A stretch of 64,000 nucleotides of DNA from Amia ocellicauda (lineage: Eukaryota; Chordata; Actinopteri; Amiiformes; Amiidae), in contig NC_089856.1 of the NCBI RefSeq assembly GCF_036373705.1, forward strand, positions 32,956,298-33,020,297, in the 5' to 3' direction. A program made the translations under genes and the position numbers. Under the pieces are notes generated by a model. That model saw nothing but the letters and a program-made list of their open reading frames with translations. It was not told the origin of the DNA and ran no database searches. Each line of letters opens with the position of its first letter. Position 1 is the first letter of the stretch. This document shows, in pieces, positions 32,586-43,592 of this stretch.

Positions 32586-34463
32586 ATGAGGCGGTACCTG
32601 CAGCCCATTCAGGTTGCACAGGTAGTCCAGCTCCTCCAGGATGGCATATCCATGCGTGCCTTTGCAAGAAGGTTTGCTGTGTCTCCCAGTACAGTCTCAA
32701 GAGCATGGAGGGGATACCAAGAGTTGGGCCGTTACATGAGGAGAGCTGGACAGGGCCGTAGAAGGGCATCAACCCAGCAGCAGGACTGGTATCTGCTCCT
32801 TTGTGCAAGGAGGAACAGGAGGAGCACTGCCAGAGCCCTACAAAATGACCTCCAGCGGGCTACTGGTGTGCATGTTCTGACCAAACTGTCAGAAACAGAC
32901 TCCATGAGGGTGCCATGAGGGCCCGACATCCTCTAGTGGGACCTGTGCTCATAGCCCAGCACCGTGCAGCTCGAATGGCATTCATCAGAAAACACCAGAA
33001 TTGGTAGGTCCCCCATTGGCGCCCCATTCTCTTCACAGATGAGAGCAGATTCACACTGAGTAAATGTCACAGACGTGAAAGAGTCTGGAGACGCCGTTTT
33101 TTTGTATCTGGCATAATACGATAACTTCCACTGTTTGCCCTTTTGAACTATAATAACGATGCTGGTTCAGTGCCACGGCAGCTGACGTTATCATTGATGT
33201 GCTTTCATTGTGCTCTGAGACGCGTCTGTCATAGATTTAGATACAAAGCAAACTAACCAACCATGATATCTCAAAAATCGAGCCGACACCAATAATGCAC
33301 TTTGGTTTACATCATCTGTCAAACACTGATGGCAGAATAAGTCCCGCCTTCTAAATAAAAGAGCCAATCGTCAATTGGTAAAGTAATCGCGTCACTCGGG
33401 TATCACAAACAATGTTAAACAGACCCGGGACCCGAAGAACAAGAATGGTACCTGACACGGACCCAGCTGGCCATTTAAAATATGGACCTGAAGACTCTGT
33501 ATAGGACATTGAAGAAAGTGTTTTGTGATAATTATATAATGTTTTATATTAATACTAGGATTAGAAGTAGTTTGTATACAGACTGAGCAGATTAGATTTA
33601 GCAGGACAAGTAAAGGGTCAACAAGGTTGATTTGTTAGAAACTCCTGTCAGTAATGAAAGATTACACAGTGCCGAAATAGCCTACAGATGTCTGCTGAGA
33701 ATTTGTTTATGACTTAATCGTTTCTCAAGATTAAATTGTTTCTGTTAATGAGCGATTGACACTAGGTAAATGACGACCATGGGATCGCATCTTCCTACTG
33801 CACATCAAAGACAGACATCTGCTTTTTGTATCCATCACCTCTTCACAGGAGGACAGATCGTAAATGGACCCAGACCTGTATCTTCTGATTGGATGAACGG
33901 CCATAAGATGTTACGTCACTTTCCTATAAAGCTGCACTCATGTTTGTAAACATTAAGTCCTCACTGAAGGAATTATTCCTGACATGGGGCTTCCGAGCCG
34001 GCTTGATTAAAGTTCTGTTCTATCTCCGTGACTTCTCCACTTATTTCTGAGACGGTTCAATAGGACCCTAACCCGTGACGGGTGGACCCATGAAGACCTC
34101 TACCTCAGACCCATTGTCAGACCTTACGCTGGTGCAGTGGGCCCTGGGTTCCTCCTGGTACATGAAAATGCCCGGCCTCATGTGGCCAGAGTGTGTAGGC
34201 AGTTCCTGGATGACAAAGGCATTGATGCCATTGACTGGCCCTCACGTTCCCCAGACCTGAATCCAATTGAGAACCTTTGGGATGTTATGTATCCGTGCAT
34301 CCCACGCCACCAAGTAGCGCCACAGACTGTCCAGGAGCTCAATGATGGCCTGATCCAGGTCTGGGAGGACATCCCCCAGGACACCATCTGCCGTCTCATC
34401 AGGAGCATGCCCAGACATTGTTGGGAGTGCATACAGGCACATGGGGGCCATACACACTACTGA
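32586..34463 (+). pseudogene. Tc1-like transposase, interrupted and mutated
   Basis: N-terminal part 32586-32918 has two helix-turn-helix units ([34 protein letters not shown]). The middle is broken by stops. After the insert, 34,137-34,460 gives the C-terminal catalytic part ending GGHTHY. The second catalytic Asp is Glu here (LLVHENARPH in place of the usual HDN), so even this part could not work. E in [12 protein letters not shown] is kept at 34-residue spacing. Confidence 0.85.
33104..34059 (+). repeat. Probable solo LTR inside the third Tc1-like element
   Basis: The insert starts near TGTATCTGG and ends near GGTTCA. Close to its right side are tcctataaagctgcactc (TATA box, about 33,925), gattaaag (poly(A)-like, about 34,005) and a short U5-like stretch, the layout of a retroviral-type LTR. 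No target duplication could be defined, so the limits are uncertain. Confidence 0.4.
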
Positions 34464-34721
34464 GTCACATCATGAGTTGCCGTGATGAAATTCACGCAAG
34501 TTGGAACAGCCTGTGATTTCAATTGTTTACTTTAATTTTCGGTGTGAGTTTGAATCCAGCCCTCAATCAGTTGGTGATTTTGGTTTCCATTGACTGTTGT
34601 TACGTCATTTTGTTCTCAACTAATTACACAATGTACAGTAAAGATTTTTATCTTTAATATATTTTGTTAATCGAGATCCGATGTGTGATTTAAGTGTTCC
34701 CTTATTTTTTTGAGCAGTGTA

Positions 34722-37700
34722 AGACTGTGTATCTATTAGCAAAGTAAATGTAGGTGAAAGATCATTAGCAAATGTGACTTTCCCGAGTTTAAACATAATG
34801 GGTTCTGACTTTTTTCTCTCTCTCTAACGAAAGGTTTTCCTAATGTTGCAGTTTAAAGTTGCAGAGTGTCACTTTCAATATTTCTTACTATTACAAATAC
34901 ATGCCTTGGCACCCTGTGAAGCCCTTGGATACTGTAGGGCTCCACATGAGAATGAACACACAAGCTCCGTGTCTCATGCTTGAAGACAAAAGCAAAGATG
35001 TGACACATGTTAACATGAGGCTGTTTTTGTGGTTGATGCAGAAAATATGAAAGCTTGCTGGCAAAACCCTATGCAATCCCAAAACTGACTTGGAGGATCT
35101 ATTTTGTGAAACAAAGGAGGGATATTTCTAATGACTAAATTTGAATACTCTGCATCAGTATATTCCACATAAACACACAAAATGTAATATGTGTAACACC
35201 ATATACAGGGCACAGTTTCCAATATATAAGGGACAGGAAATATTGTAGATGAAAAATATTGTTTATCCAATTTATTTAGTCTAATTCAGTCTGGTACCTG
35301 CTTCTGAACTACCAGCTTTAATCATTCTTAAATGTTTGCCATTTCTTAATACACAAAAGTATGGCTGGTTGGAAAACAAATAGTAGCCACAAGACCTTCT
35401 CAAGCATCAGAAATCATAGTCAAATTTATTCTAGACTGCCCTCTTGTGTTAAATGTTATAGTTTTTTCATTTGATTTTATGAAAACCTAAACTTAATTTC
35501 TGACACAAGTCTGATTTGAACCTCAGCTCCATAATAAGAAACACTTAAACTAATCTTCTGTTAATACCAAATATATCTGTATGGGTTATATTTACACTAG
35601 AATACTGAAGAAAAAGACAAAAATGAATAATTCCATAGCCAGCAGTGTGCTCAGTCAGATTTTTGTGACTGCGGTGTCCAAAAGCATCATACAAGCATGC
35701 AATTCTCAGATGTCTTCAAAAACAACCAAACTGACAGCAGGAGTGTTTATATCATGCTCATTCCCCCTAAAACTATTTTCCGCTCTTTTTTAAACATTTA
35801 TATTGTTACTTAGATTAGAACAAGTGGATTGACAAAAGTGCAGAGTATCATTTAAATTAGTTCCTAAAGAGAAAATAAAAACAAGAAAATGTTGTGTAAT
35901 GCATATGAATACAATTTTGGAAATATTATCAAATACTAGCAATGTTCAGAATAAAACAGACTATTACAGGGATGACCCTTCCGCAGTTATAATAGTGATA
36001 CAATAGGCAAATTGCCATTTGTTAAACTATTACAGTGATAAGGTCTGAGGCACTAGGGATTAAAATACATGCTGTGCAGTTTTATTAATGTATGAGTATT
36101 TCATTCATCCTGGGGCCCTATATAGATTAGAATTAATAGCACATTTGTTTAAAGAATTGATTGTACACAAGAAATTGATGGAGGAAGTTCAAGAGAGAGA
36201 AAGTTATCTAAATACACTGAAAAATAATGACAAGATAAAAAAGTCAATGGAGAACTAGGTCATAATGCTTAAGAACAATATATTCTTTGGAGTGAAATGA
36301 AAGATCTACACTGCTCAATACACATCAATGTGGATATCTCTCTCACACAATCATACACACTATTTAATTGCATATTTAGCTCTTTTACATGACGTGAATG
36401 CATTTATCTGCTTCTAACTTGGGCCTTAATCAAACATGCCCCCCACCCCATGGAAACATATACTTTGCTTTGAATTAGTGATTCGCTTCCTAATCATCAT
36501 CAAGATGGGAAAATGCAAAATTAATGTGATCATGACTGTATGTAACTTACCAGAAGATAGGAATATAGATTTTGAAAACAAAGACACAAATCTTCATTGT
36601 ATGGTTTACATATTAGGGAAAAAAGAAAGAGTTTGCAGGCATCCATTTATTTAATCATATAACATGGGTGTGCCTCTAGAACAGGAATTACAGGGAGAAT
36701 GTTTTCATAAAGAACATACTTTATACAAACCGTTGCAAACAAACAAAACTACAAAACTCAGTTATTAAAAACAACTGGTTCTTTCCAAGAAAGGCAAAGG
36801 TTAAATCTTCCAAAACTAAATCTGAGCAAATTCGAACATATTACAAATTATATTTCTTGGATAGGTATCCATTTGATCTACAAAGCTGGCAACACCTCAT
36901 TGCATAAGAGTTCATAAGAATCTAAGAAAGGTTATGTTGTATAGTGCACTATTATTTATACAACAAATAAGTACACACATGAAACCGGAGTTGCCTAAAT
37001 AAACGTGTGGGCTTTTATTACGTCTCTTCAGAACTGACGCTCCTAGTTTACCAAAAACAGGATGTCACCTGGAGGCTTCAACAACATGGCTGGGGCGTTT
37101 GTTCTAAACTGCCACAACTGTGTGACAGGCTTTAAACTAATTTTCCATTTATGTCTCCAGGTCCGTATGTCTTTGTTGAATAATGTCAGCCACAGGATAA
37201 TTCACCCAGTCAATCTTTTATATAAGCCTAAAACAGACTGACTGACCTGCTGTTCATATGATCTGGAAACAATTTGAGTCCACATGCAGCTGAATGCAAT
37301 GTATTCAGAGTAGCCACTTGTATGATATGCATTACAACACTACATTATTATATTTGAATGTGTTCATGTCTTCTTGGAAAAATAGTTTAATTTCAATCAA
37401 TAGAATATCAAGGAAAGTTATGTGCACACGTCACTCAACATACCCACAAAGCAGAACACTTGTGAAATGTAATGAGATTTGTCATAAGGTTAAAGTCATA
37501 TACACCTTATTTTTGCAGAATAAGAAAAAAAAAACATCAAAATTGTTGGTCCCAGCTCACAACTGAGGAACACATCACACAATTAATGAAACCACCTCAA
37601 TCAAAATCCCCAGAAGGCAAATCTCACCTGCATGGAAAACAAAACAAATCTGAAATTTAATTAAAATGAAATACAAATGTACATACTGGTTTAGGTTAAC

Positions 37701-37901
37701 AATAATGTACTGTACAATTCTCTGGGTTGCTGTTGGTTATGCCAATGTGATTAAATAATGCTGTCATATTAATTTTAGTCAAATTTGATCATTTCTAACA
37801 ATTATATAAGAAATAAATTAATGTGTAGCCACATTCTCACTTACTAGGTATTTAGACAGTACCCTTATATTACAAAAGTTTCAATTTATTTGAATAACAC
37901 A
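34722..37901. other. Long intergenic stretch, no gene
   Basis: AT-rich sequence with only short ORFs that lack splice support. No repeat ends recognised. Confidence 0.4.
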
Positions 37902-37956
37902 TTTCGACACTAATGTGTCTTTATCAGATAGTGATGAAGACACAGTAGTGTCGAAA
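37902..37956. repeat. 20 bp inverted repeat (hairpin)
   Basis: tttcgacactaatgtgtctt and aagacacagtagtgtcgaaa are inverted with two differences, around a 15 bp loop. This type of hairpin occurs in fish interspersed repeats. Confidence 0.75.
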
Positions 37957-38029
37957 CATGTAGTTATGAAACTCAAACTTTCAATGCAGGGGGGTATAAA
38001 AATCCAATTTGTCACATCAGAAAATGCTT

Positions 38030-38250
38030 CACATTGTAAATAAGAGGAGGCCATTCGACCCATCGTGCTCGTTTGGTATCCATTAATAACTGAATGATCC
38101 AAAGGTCCTATCCAGTCTGACTTCAAATGTTCACAAATTGTCAGCTTCTACCACATCACTGGGAGTTTGTTCCAGATTGTGACTACTCTCTGTGTGAATA
38201 AGTGTCTCCTGTTTTCGTGATGCGGTCAATGGAGCTAGTGGTCACTGACC
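38030..38250 (+). repeat. LINE-derived interspersed repeat
   Basis: Strings such as gaggccattcgacccatcgt and ccacatcactgggagtttgt belong to a repeat that I associate with CR1-like LINEs. A weaker relative lies just before the LINE at 61.8 kb. Confidence 0.45.
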
Positions 38251-39730
38251 CACTGAGTGGACACTGGTTCTGCCAGTGTGTCCACTGTGGGGAGTGTTTC
38301 TCTCCTCACAGGTTCGTTTTCAGCAGACCGACAATCGTCCATCTTCCGAGGGATCCCAACTCCACTGGCCCTAAAAGGGTGTTCTAAAACTTTTGATATT
38401 GTCGAACACATTCCTATTTATAAATAAAAAATAAAGGAAAACATGGTAAATCATGTCAACTTTTATGACTGTAACCTTAACTGTAATAATAATAATTTAT
38501 ACTTTTCATATCTGGGCATCCGTATATTCCTACTACACACTGTTGTGACAAAAACATCCAAAGAACGAACTGCTTTATTCGGACTTCAAAAAGGCATCAG
38601 CAGGGTGTAGTGTATGCTGTTCACAGCTCCCATTTTACTGCACTCTTCCAGAAGAGTCTATAGCTCATATATACTCAACATACAGCTTCCAACATTTACC
38701 ATCTGATCACATACATCAATAGCCAATAGAAAAGAAACTAGGCATCACACCACAAAATTGAACATCCAGTAGCAGACTGCATTTTACTAACAAATCTTTT
38801 TAAATAAAATGTATTTTATTTTAACCCTTTATACACTACAAACACAAAGAAGAAATAACCCAAAAATAAAAAAGTGTTCTATAATTACATTCCTAATTTA
38901 AGAATTTGCACTCAAGTACCATAAACTGATTTAAAGACCATTATAGGATGTTCCCTAGTTTCTGTCTAATTTAGCATAATCTTAATATAAAAAAAGATTG
39001 AGTATTAAAAGCTACAAACACAATGTGTTTGAGTTTACTCCCCAAAGTATACTATAATTAACTAACCAGGACAAAGCTAGGCCCTAACAATTCAACATAG
39101 CTATCGGGACCTGTAACAGAAATGTTAAATATATTCCCACAAAGGTAATAATTGTATAGGTAAGATACAGTAATGTTTTTTTAACACATTTGATTGATTA
39201 CTTTCCAGTACCCCTGTATGAAACCCTGACATTTCCCAAATCCTAAATAATATATAATGATTGATAAGTAATTTAGAAGAACACAGTGTGCTGGTAATTC
39301 TTTGATATATTTATAAGTCTGTGTATTTTGTTTACATGATTCTATTCAAAGCAACTTCCAAATAATAAAAAGTGTACAATCTCCAACTCCCCCATGTTAC
39401 TAGATGGTGCTGTCTTCACCTAAAGATGAACACTGCCTAACAAAAGACCAATAAATCCTGATAGTAACACTTATTCCAGAACATTAAATTATTCTCTTTT
39501 GAATATTCTTTAAATCCACCCTGCTATGGCATGTTGCAGGCATTTCCATTTAAAGGATGTTGAAAGATTCTTCCTCCTGCCAGATAGGTGCAATAGGTGC
39601 AACTTATTTCTCATCTCCCAAGGGCCCCTGAACCATGTGCAGAAGCAGTGCTGTGACATGAAAGCGGAGCAGTACATGGACCGTGGCATAAGGTGGAGGC
39701 ACTTACCTATGGCAAGCCAAATTATCATTT
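38251..39730. other. Intergenic
   Basis: A piece of a Tc1-like terminus (gggtgttctaaaacttttga, about 38,377) resembles the end of copy A at 27.2 kb. No gene is supported; the 68-codon ORF at 39526-39732 has no recognisable domain. Confidence 0.35.
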
Positions 39731-40125
39731 AGAGATATCTTTAATTAATTCAGAGATATGCAAATAATGTAAATATATCTTATTTAAAAGTATGTTTAGA
39801 GAGGTCTGCAAATTACTTCCTGTTTATTTAGAGATCTCTAAATTATTTCAAGATATCTGCAAATGAATTCCTGTATGTTGCCCAAGATTATCACTTCCTG
39901 TTCACTTGTTCATTAATTTCTAAGTAACTGAATGAGGAAACAGGAAGTGATAATCTCAGCCAACATACAGAAAGTCATTTAAATATAGAGATAGCTGCAG
40001 CTCACTTTGAGATATTTTAAAAACACCTTCATTAGATATCTGTAAATTGTTTAAAGATATCTGAAATTCAATTCAAGTTATCTTGAAATAATTTAGAGAT
40101 ATCAAAATACTTAAAGATATCTTGC
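39731..40125. repeat. Palindromic MITE with AGATATCT repeats
   Basis: The central arms 39871-39902 and 39939-39970 are inverted copies (29 of 32 bases). On both sides variants of agagatatctttaaat occur about ten times. The whole folds back on itself. Confidence 0.7.
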
Positions 40126-40451
40126 CATACTCACCTGTGGTGGTGAGACATGTCATCTGGATGAGATAAATATAGAAGTTAAAGGTAATAGGCTTGCAAA
40201 TAGCAAATCCCACAGAGCCCCGATACCATACTCGCCTAGTGTTGGTTGTGTGTGGTGTTGCTGTTCTCTAAAGTGCTCGTGCAACACCAACCCTTGGCTT
40301 GTCCCCACAGACAACAAGAGAGAAGAGGGAGTATTTTAGTATAGTGTTTTTATGGCTTTTAGTTAGGATAGTTATTGTGTTTTCTTTGTTTGCATTGTTC
40401 TTTATAGATTTGGATAGGGATTTTTTTTATTTTAATTGACCTGGACTATTA
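40126..40451. other. Intergenic
   Basis: Between two mobile elements; nothing recognised. Confidence 0.35.
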
Positions 40452-40817
40452 AAGGCATGTAGCAGCCAATAATGTAATAACTACCATTAATGTAATAACT
40501 GCCAAAAATGTAATACATTTTCCATTCTTAATGTAATAAAAGTCGATAATGTAATAACTTACCAATAATGTAATAAGATTTCTGAACCAATAACGTAATA
40601 ACTTTTTGCCCATAATATAATAACTTCTTACATTATTGGCTGGGTTAATAAAAAATAATATACTTATATCACTGTGTGTTTAAGTTTTATTTATTAAGTG
40701 TCAGACTTCCATAACACTTACCTTTACTGTTGCTTCTTTCAAATAGCTGCTCAAAAACCTGACCAATCCTGACCCCTGAATCTTAGTCCTAACTCTGAGA
40801 AAACACACACAACACAC

Positions 40818-40819
<2 letters not shown>

Positions 40820-40878
<59 letters not shown>
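40820..40878. repeat. (TC)n microsatellite
   Basis: About 29 CT/TC units; a second shorter run is at 41131-41161. Both lie inside the 40,459 element. Confidence 0.95.
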
Positions 40879-41127
40879 GGAATTAAGACTATTTATTTGT
40901 TTGTAGACTTATCTCCAGCCTTGCCTTCTACTCCTTAACCATTTGAGTACCAAATTAAGGACGAGCACACGTTTGCAAACACAGACAATTACTCTTATGT
41001 CATATAATTGTACTCGAATACAAAGACCACCATTTATTTTCATGAAAAAATGTCATCTTTAATTAAACATTTAAATTAAACTTTTTCAAGCAAACTGTTT
41101 CAACTACACTATTATAGCTATTCAGCC

Positions 41128-41164
<37 letters not shown>

Positions 41165-41530
41165 CTGTATTTATACCAAACCTGAATCCTGAAAGGTTAC
41201 ATGAAAATGTATTACCAAATCTGAATGCTTGCCCTATATACATCCCATGGCTATTTGAATACAGCCATTACAAGCTCGACAAAGAATCTAAAACTGAAGA
41301 AAATGGTATCTACAGTTCATTCTTGAAAATGTGTATTTTCTTTTGCAGTACCCATAATTGACCATTATGACATTAGGCTTTCTTCAGTTGTTTGCAAACT
41401 TATGTTGTCCTTATCACAAATGTTGAAAGGTAATTAGTGATCTAATTTAAGTTAGTAAATACAGTTCATTTAGTTGAGATTCATGCACATACATTAACAT
41501 CATATATTTAGTGCAAGAGGATATAGAAAT

Positions 41531-42376
41531 TGAGCCAGGAAATTACAGACAAATCAGTCTCACCTGCATTACTTGTACAATGTTGGAAAAAATAATTAGA
41601 CAGAAAATAGAGGAGCATCTCAATGAAAACCATATTCTTGGAGATAGTCAACATGGGTTTAGATGAGGCAGAACATGTCTTAATAATCTATTAGAATTTT
41701 TTGAACATGCAACTGCAGCTGTAGATCATGTGAAAGCATATTATATGATATACTTAGATTTCCAAAAAGCTTTTGATAAGGTTCCACACCAAAGACTGAT
41801 CCTCAGATTGGAGGCTGTAGGCATTCAGGGTAATGTAAGTAGGTGGATTATGAACTGGTTGATGTATAGGAAACAGAGGGTGTCGATTAGAGGAGTCGCT
41901 TCTAACTGGAGTGAGGTTGTTAGTGGAGTTCCACAGGGATTAGTATTAGAGTCTTTGCTTTTTCTAATCTATATTAATGATCTGGACTCTGAGATAGTTA
42001 GCAAACTTGTCAAATTTGCAGATGATACTAAAATAGGTGGCTCAGCAGATACAATCTTGGCAGCACAGGCTATTCAAAGGGACTTAGATAATATTCAGTT
42101 GTGGGCCGACACCTGGCAGATGAAATTAAATGTGGACTAGTGCAAGGTATTACAGGTAACAAAAATGTCCACTATAATTACACTATGGGAGGAATAGAAC
42201 TAGAAGAAGTAACACATGAGAAAGACCTAGGAGTCTATGTGGACTCCTCACTTTCTCCATCCAAACAATGTGGGGAAGCAATAAAAAAGGCAAACAGAAT
42301 GCTAGGGTATAGTGTCAAAAGTGTAGAAATTAAAACAAGGGAAATAATGTTAAGACTGTACAATGCACTAGTTAGA
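41531..42376 (+). mobile_element. CR1-like LINE fragment (RT), 5'-truncated
   Basis: The sequence starts abruptly inside the RT domain (EPGNY-type, at 41531). It includes [20 protein letters not shown] (about 41,745-41,800), SGVPQG (41,925), and the catalytic KFADDTKIGG (42,015-42,045), with stops between. It matches the LINE at 62.9-63.7 kb almost base for base over long stretches, so both are recent copies of one family. Confidence 0.88.
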
Positions 42377-42596
42377 GCTAAGAGAGGCACTTGCAGAGAT
42401 TTTGGAACTGGACAAAGAGAATGACTGTTCCACTAGTGTTATGAAGCTATACAAGGCTGCTAGACGCAGCAGTGGTCTCAGCACACATATAAAAGAGTTA
42501 TTTGGTAAGGACAAACAATGGATGAGAGCCTGGATACTGCTCAGTCACATAGCCTTCGGACAGTACAAAGTTAAGGACATCTACTGGAAGATGTAA
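42372..42596 (+). CDS. Unknown 74-codon frame inside the inverted-repeat element
   Basis: Open from 42372 to TAA 42594-42596, directly after the LINE fragment and in sequence not shared with the other LINE copy. The product is rich in charged residues with an orderly pattern (AEILELDKENDC, KELFGKDKQWMRAWILLS, ending VKDIYWKM). It could be a leftover exon of the element's own gene. There is no start codon of its own before MKLYKAARR. No family recognised. Confidence 0.3.
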   Translation, partial: LELREALAEILELDKENDCSTSVMKLYKAARRSSGLSTHIKELFGKDKQWMRAWILLSHIAFGQYKVKDIYWKM

Positions 42597-43270
42597 TGAC
42601 CATTGTTTTTGTTGGTGGTTTTTTTTCAGTCAGCAGATAATTTCATTTTGATTCTGATTTTTTATATTTGTAAATGAGTGGAAGTTACTTTTCATTTGAG
42701 ATTGAACTTTACCTCCAGCACCTTACCTCCATTTTGTCAAAGGTACAGTACAGTATCAGACACTTTAGTTATTTAAAAAGGGACCTAAAACCATCCTTTA
42801 TTATTATAAAGCTGAAAGATGTGTTACCAAAGTTATATTTGTAGGTCATGTTATGCTATATTTTATAGTTTAGAATTTTGCATTAAGAGGTTGAAAGTTG
42901 AGCACAAGAGATAATAGTGCCAGTTTGGTTCAATAAGTTATTTATGTGTTTTCTCAGCGTTAGGACTAAGATTCTGGGCTCATGATTGGTCAGGTTTTTG
43001 AGCAGCTATTTGAAAGAAGCAACAGTAAGTGTTATGGAAGTCTGACACTTAATAAATAAAACTTAAACACACAGTGATATAAGTATATTATTACATTATC
43101 GTCTACAATTACTACAATTTTAATATTTTTTTATTAACCCAGCCAATAATGTAAGAACTAATTACATTATGGGCAAAAAGGTATTACGTTATTGGTTCAG
43201 AAATTGTATTACATTATTGGCAGTTATTACATTAACGGTAGTTATTAATTTATTGGCTGCTACAAGGCAT

Positions 43271-43592
43271 TTTAACCAGGTTTTATTAATGAACACATGT
43301 CACTCTTTTATAATGTATGGTGTCTGTTGCTCTGTGTTTGAAATTATTTATTGAACAATAATAAAACTAACCTGGTGCCTTGCTGGTGTGCCAAGATCCA
43401 AAACGTCACTTGCAGGGAGGGTGTGGTCAAGTTCTCTGAATCAGTATCAAATCAGAGTGGCGTAGTCGTTAAACTTAGTTTAAGGTTTTTTTTAAGGTTA
43501 GGTGACTCCTGTGTCAACACACATACACACATTTATAGTGGTGTCAAACAATCTTTATAACTTGCTTAATGTGTGCAATGAACAAATTGATG
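43271..43592. other. Intergenic
   Basis: Nothing recognised. Confidence 0.35.

Larger units (their letters stand above)
32371..34719 (+). mobile_element. Third Tc1-like element, interrupted
   Basis: The left end cactgctcaaaaaaattaag and its inverted match at the right end (finishing gagcagtg at 34719) are flanked by TA at 32369-32370 and 34720-34721. The span is long (2,349 bp) because about 1 kb of foreign sequence sits inside. Confidence 0.88.
40459..43263. mobile_element. Unclassified DNA element with long repeat-built inverted ends
   Basis: The ends are inverted: GTAGCAGCCAATAATGTAAT from 40459 and its counterpart closing ATTGGCTGCTAC at 43263. Similarity extends about 350 bp inward (to about 40,812 and from about 42,947), including cagtaaaggt/aagtgttatggaagtctgac-type strings. 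The outer part is built of repeated AATGTAATAA motifs. The 7 bp string aaggcat flanks at 40452-40458 and 43264-43270. The inside has TC repeats, a LINE insertion and a 74-codon frame. No transposase recognised. Confidence 0.8.

Noticed and set aside
39526..39732. 68-codon ORF with several Cys and His
   Set aside because: Looks like a zinc-binding piece at first sight, but the spacing fits no known motif and the other strand is equally open.
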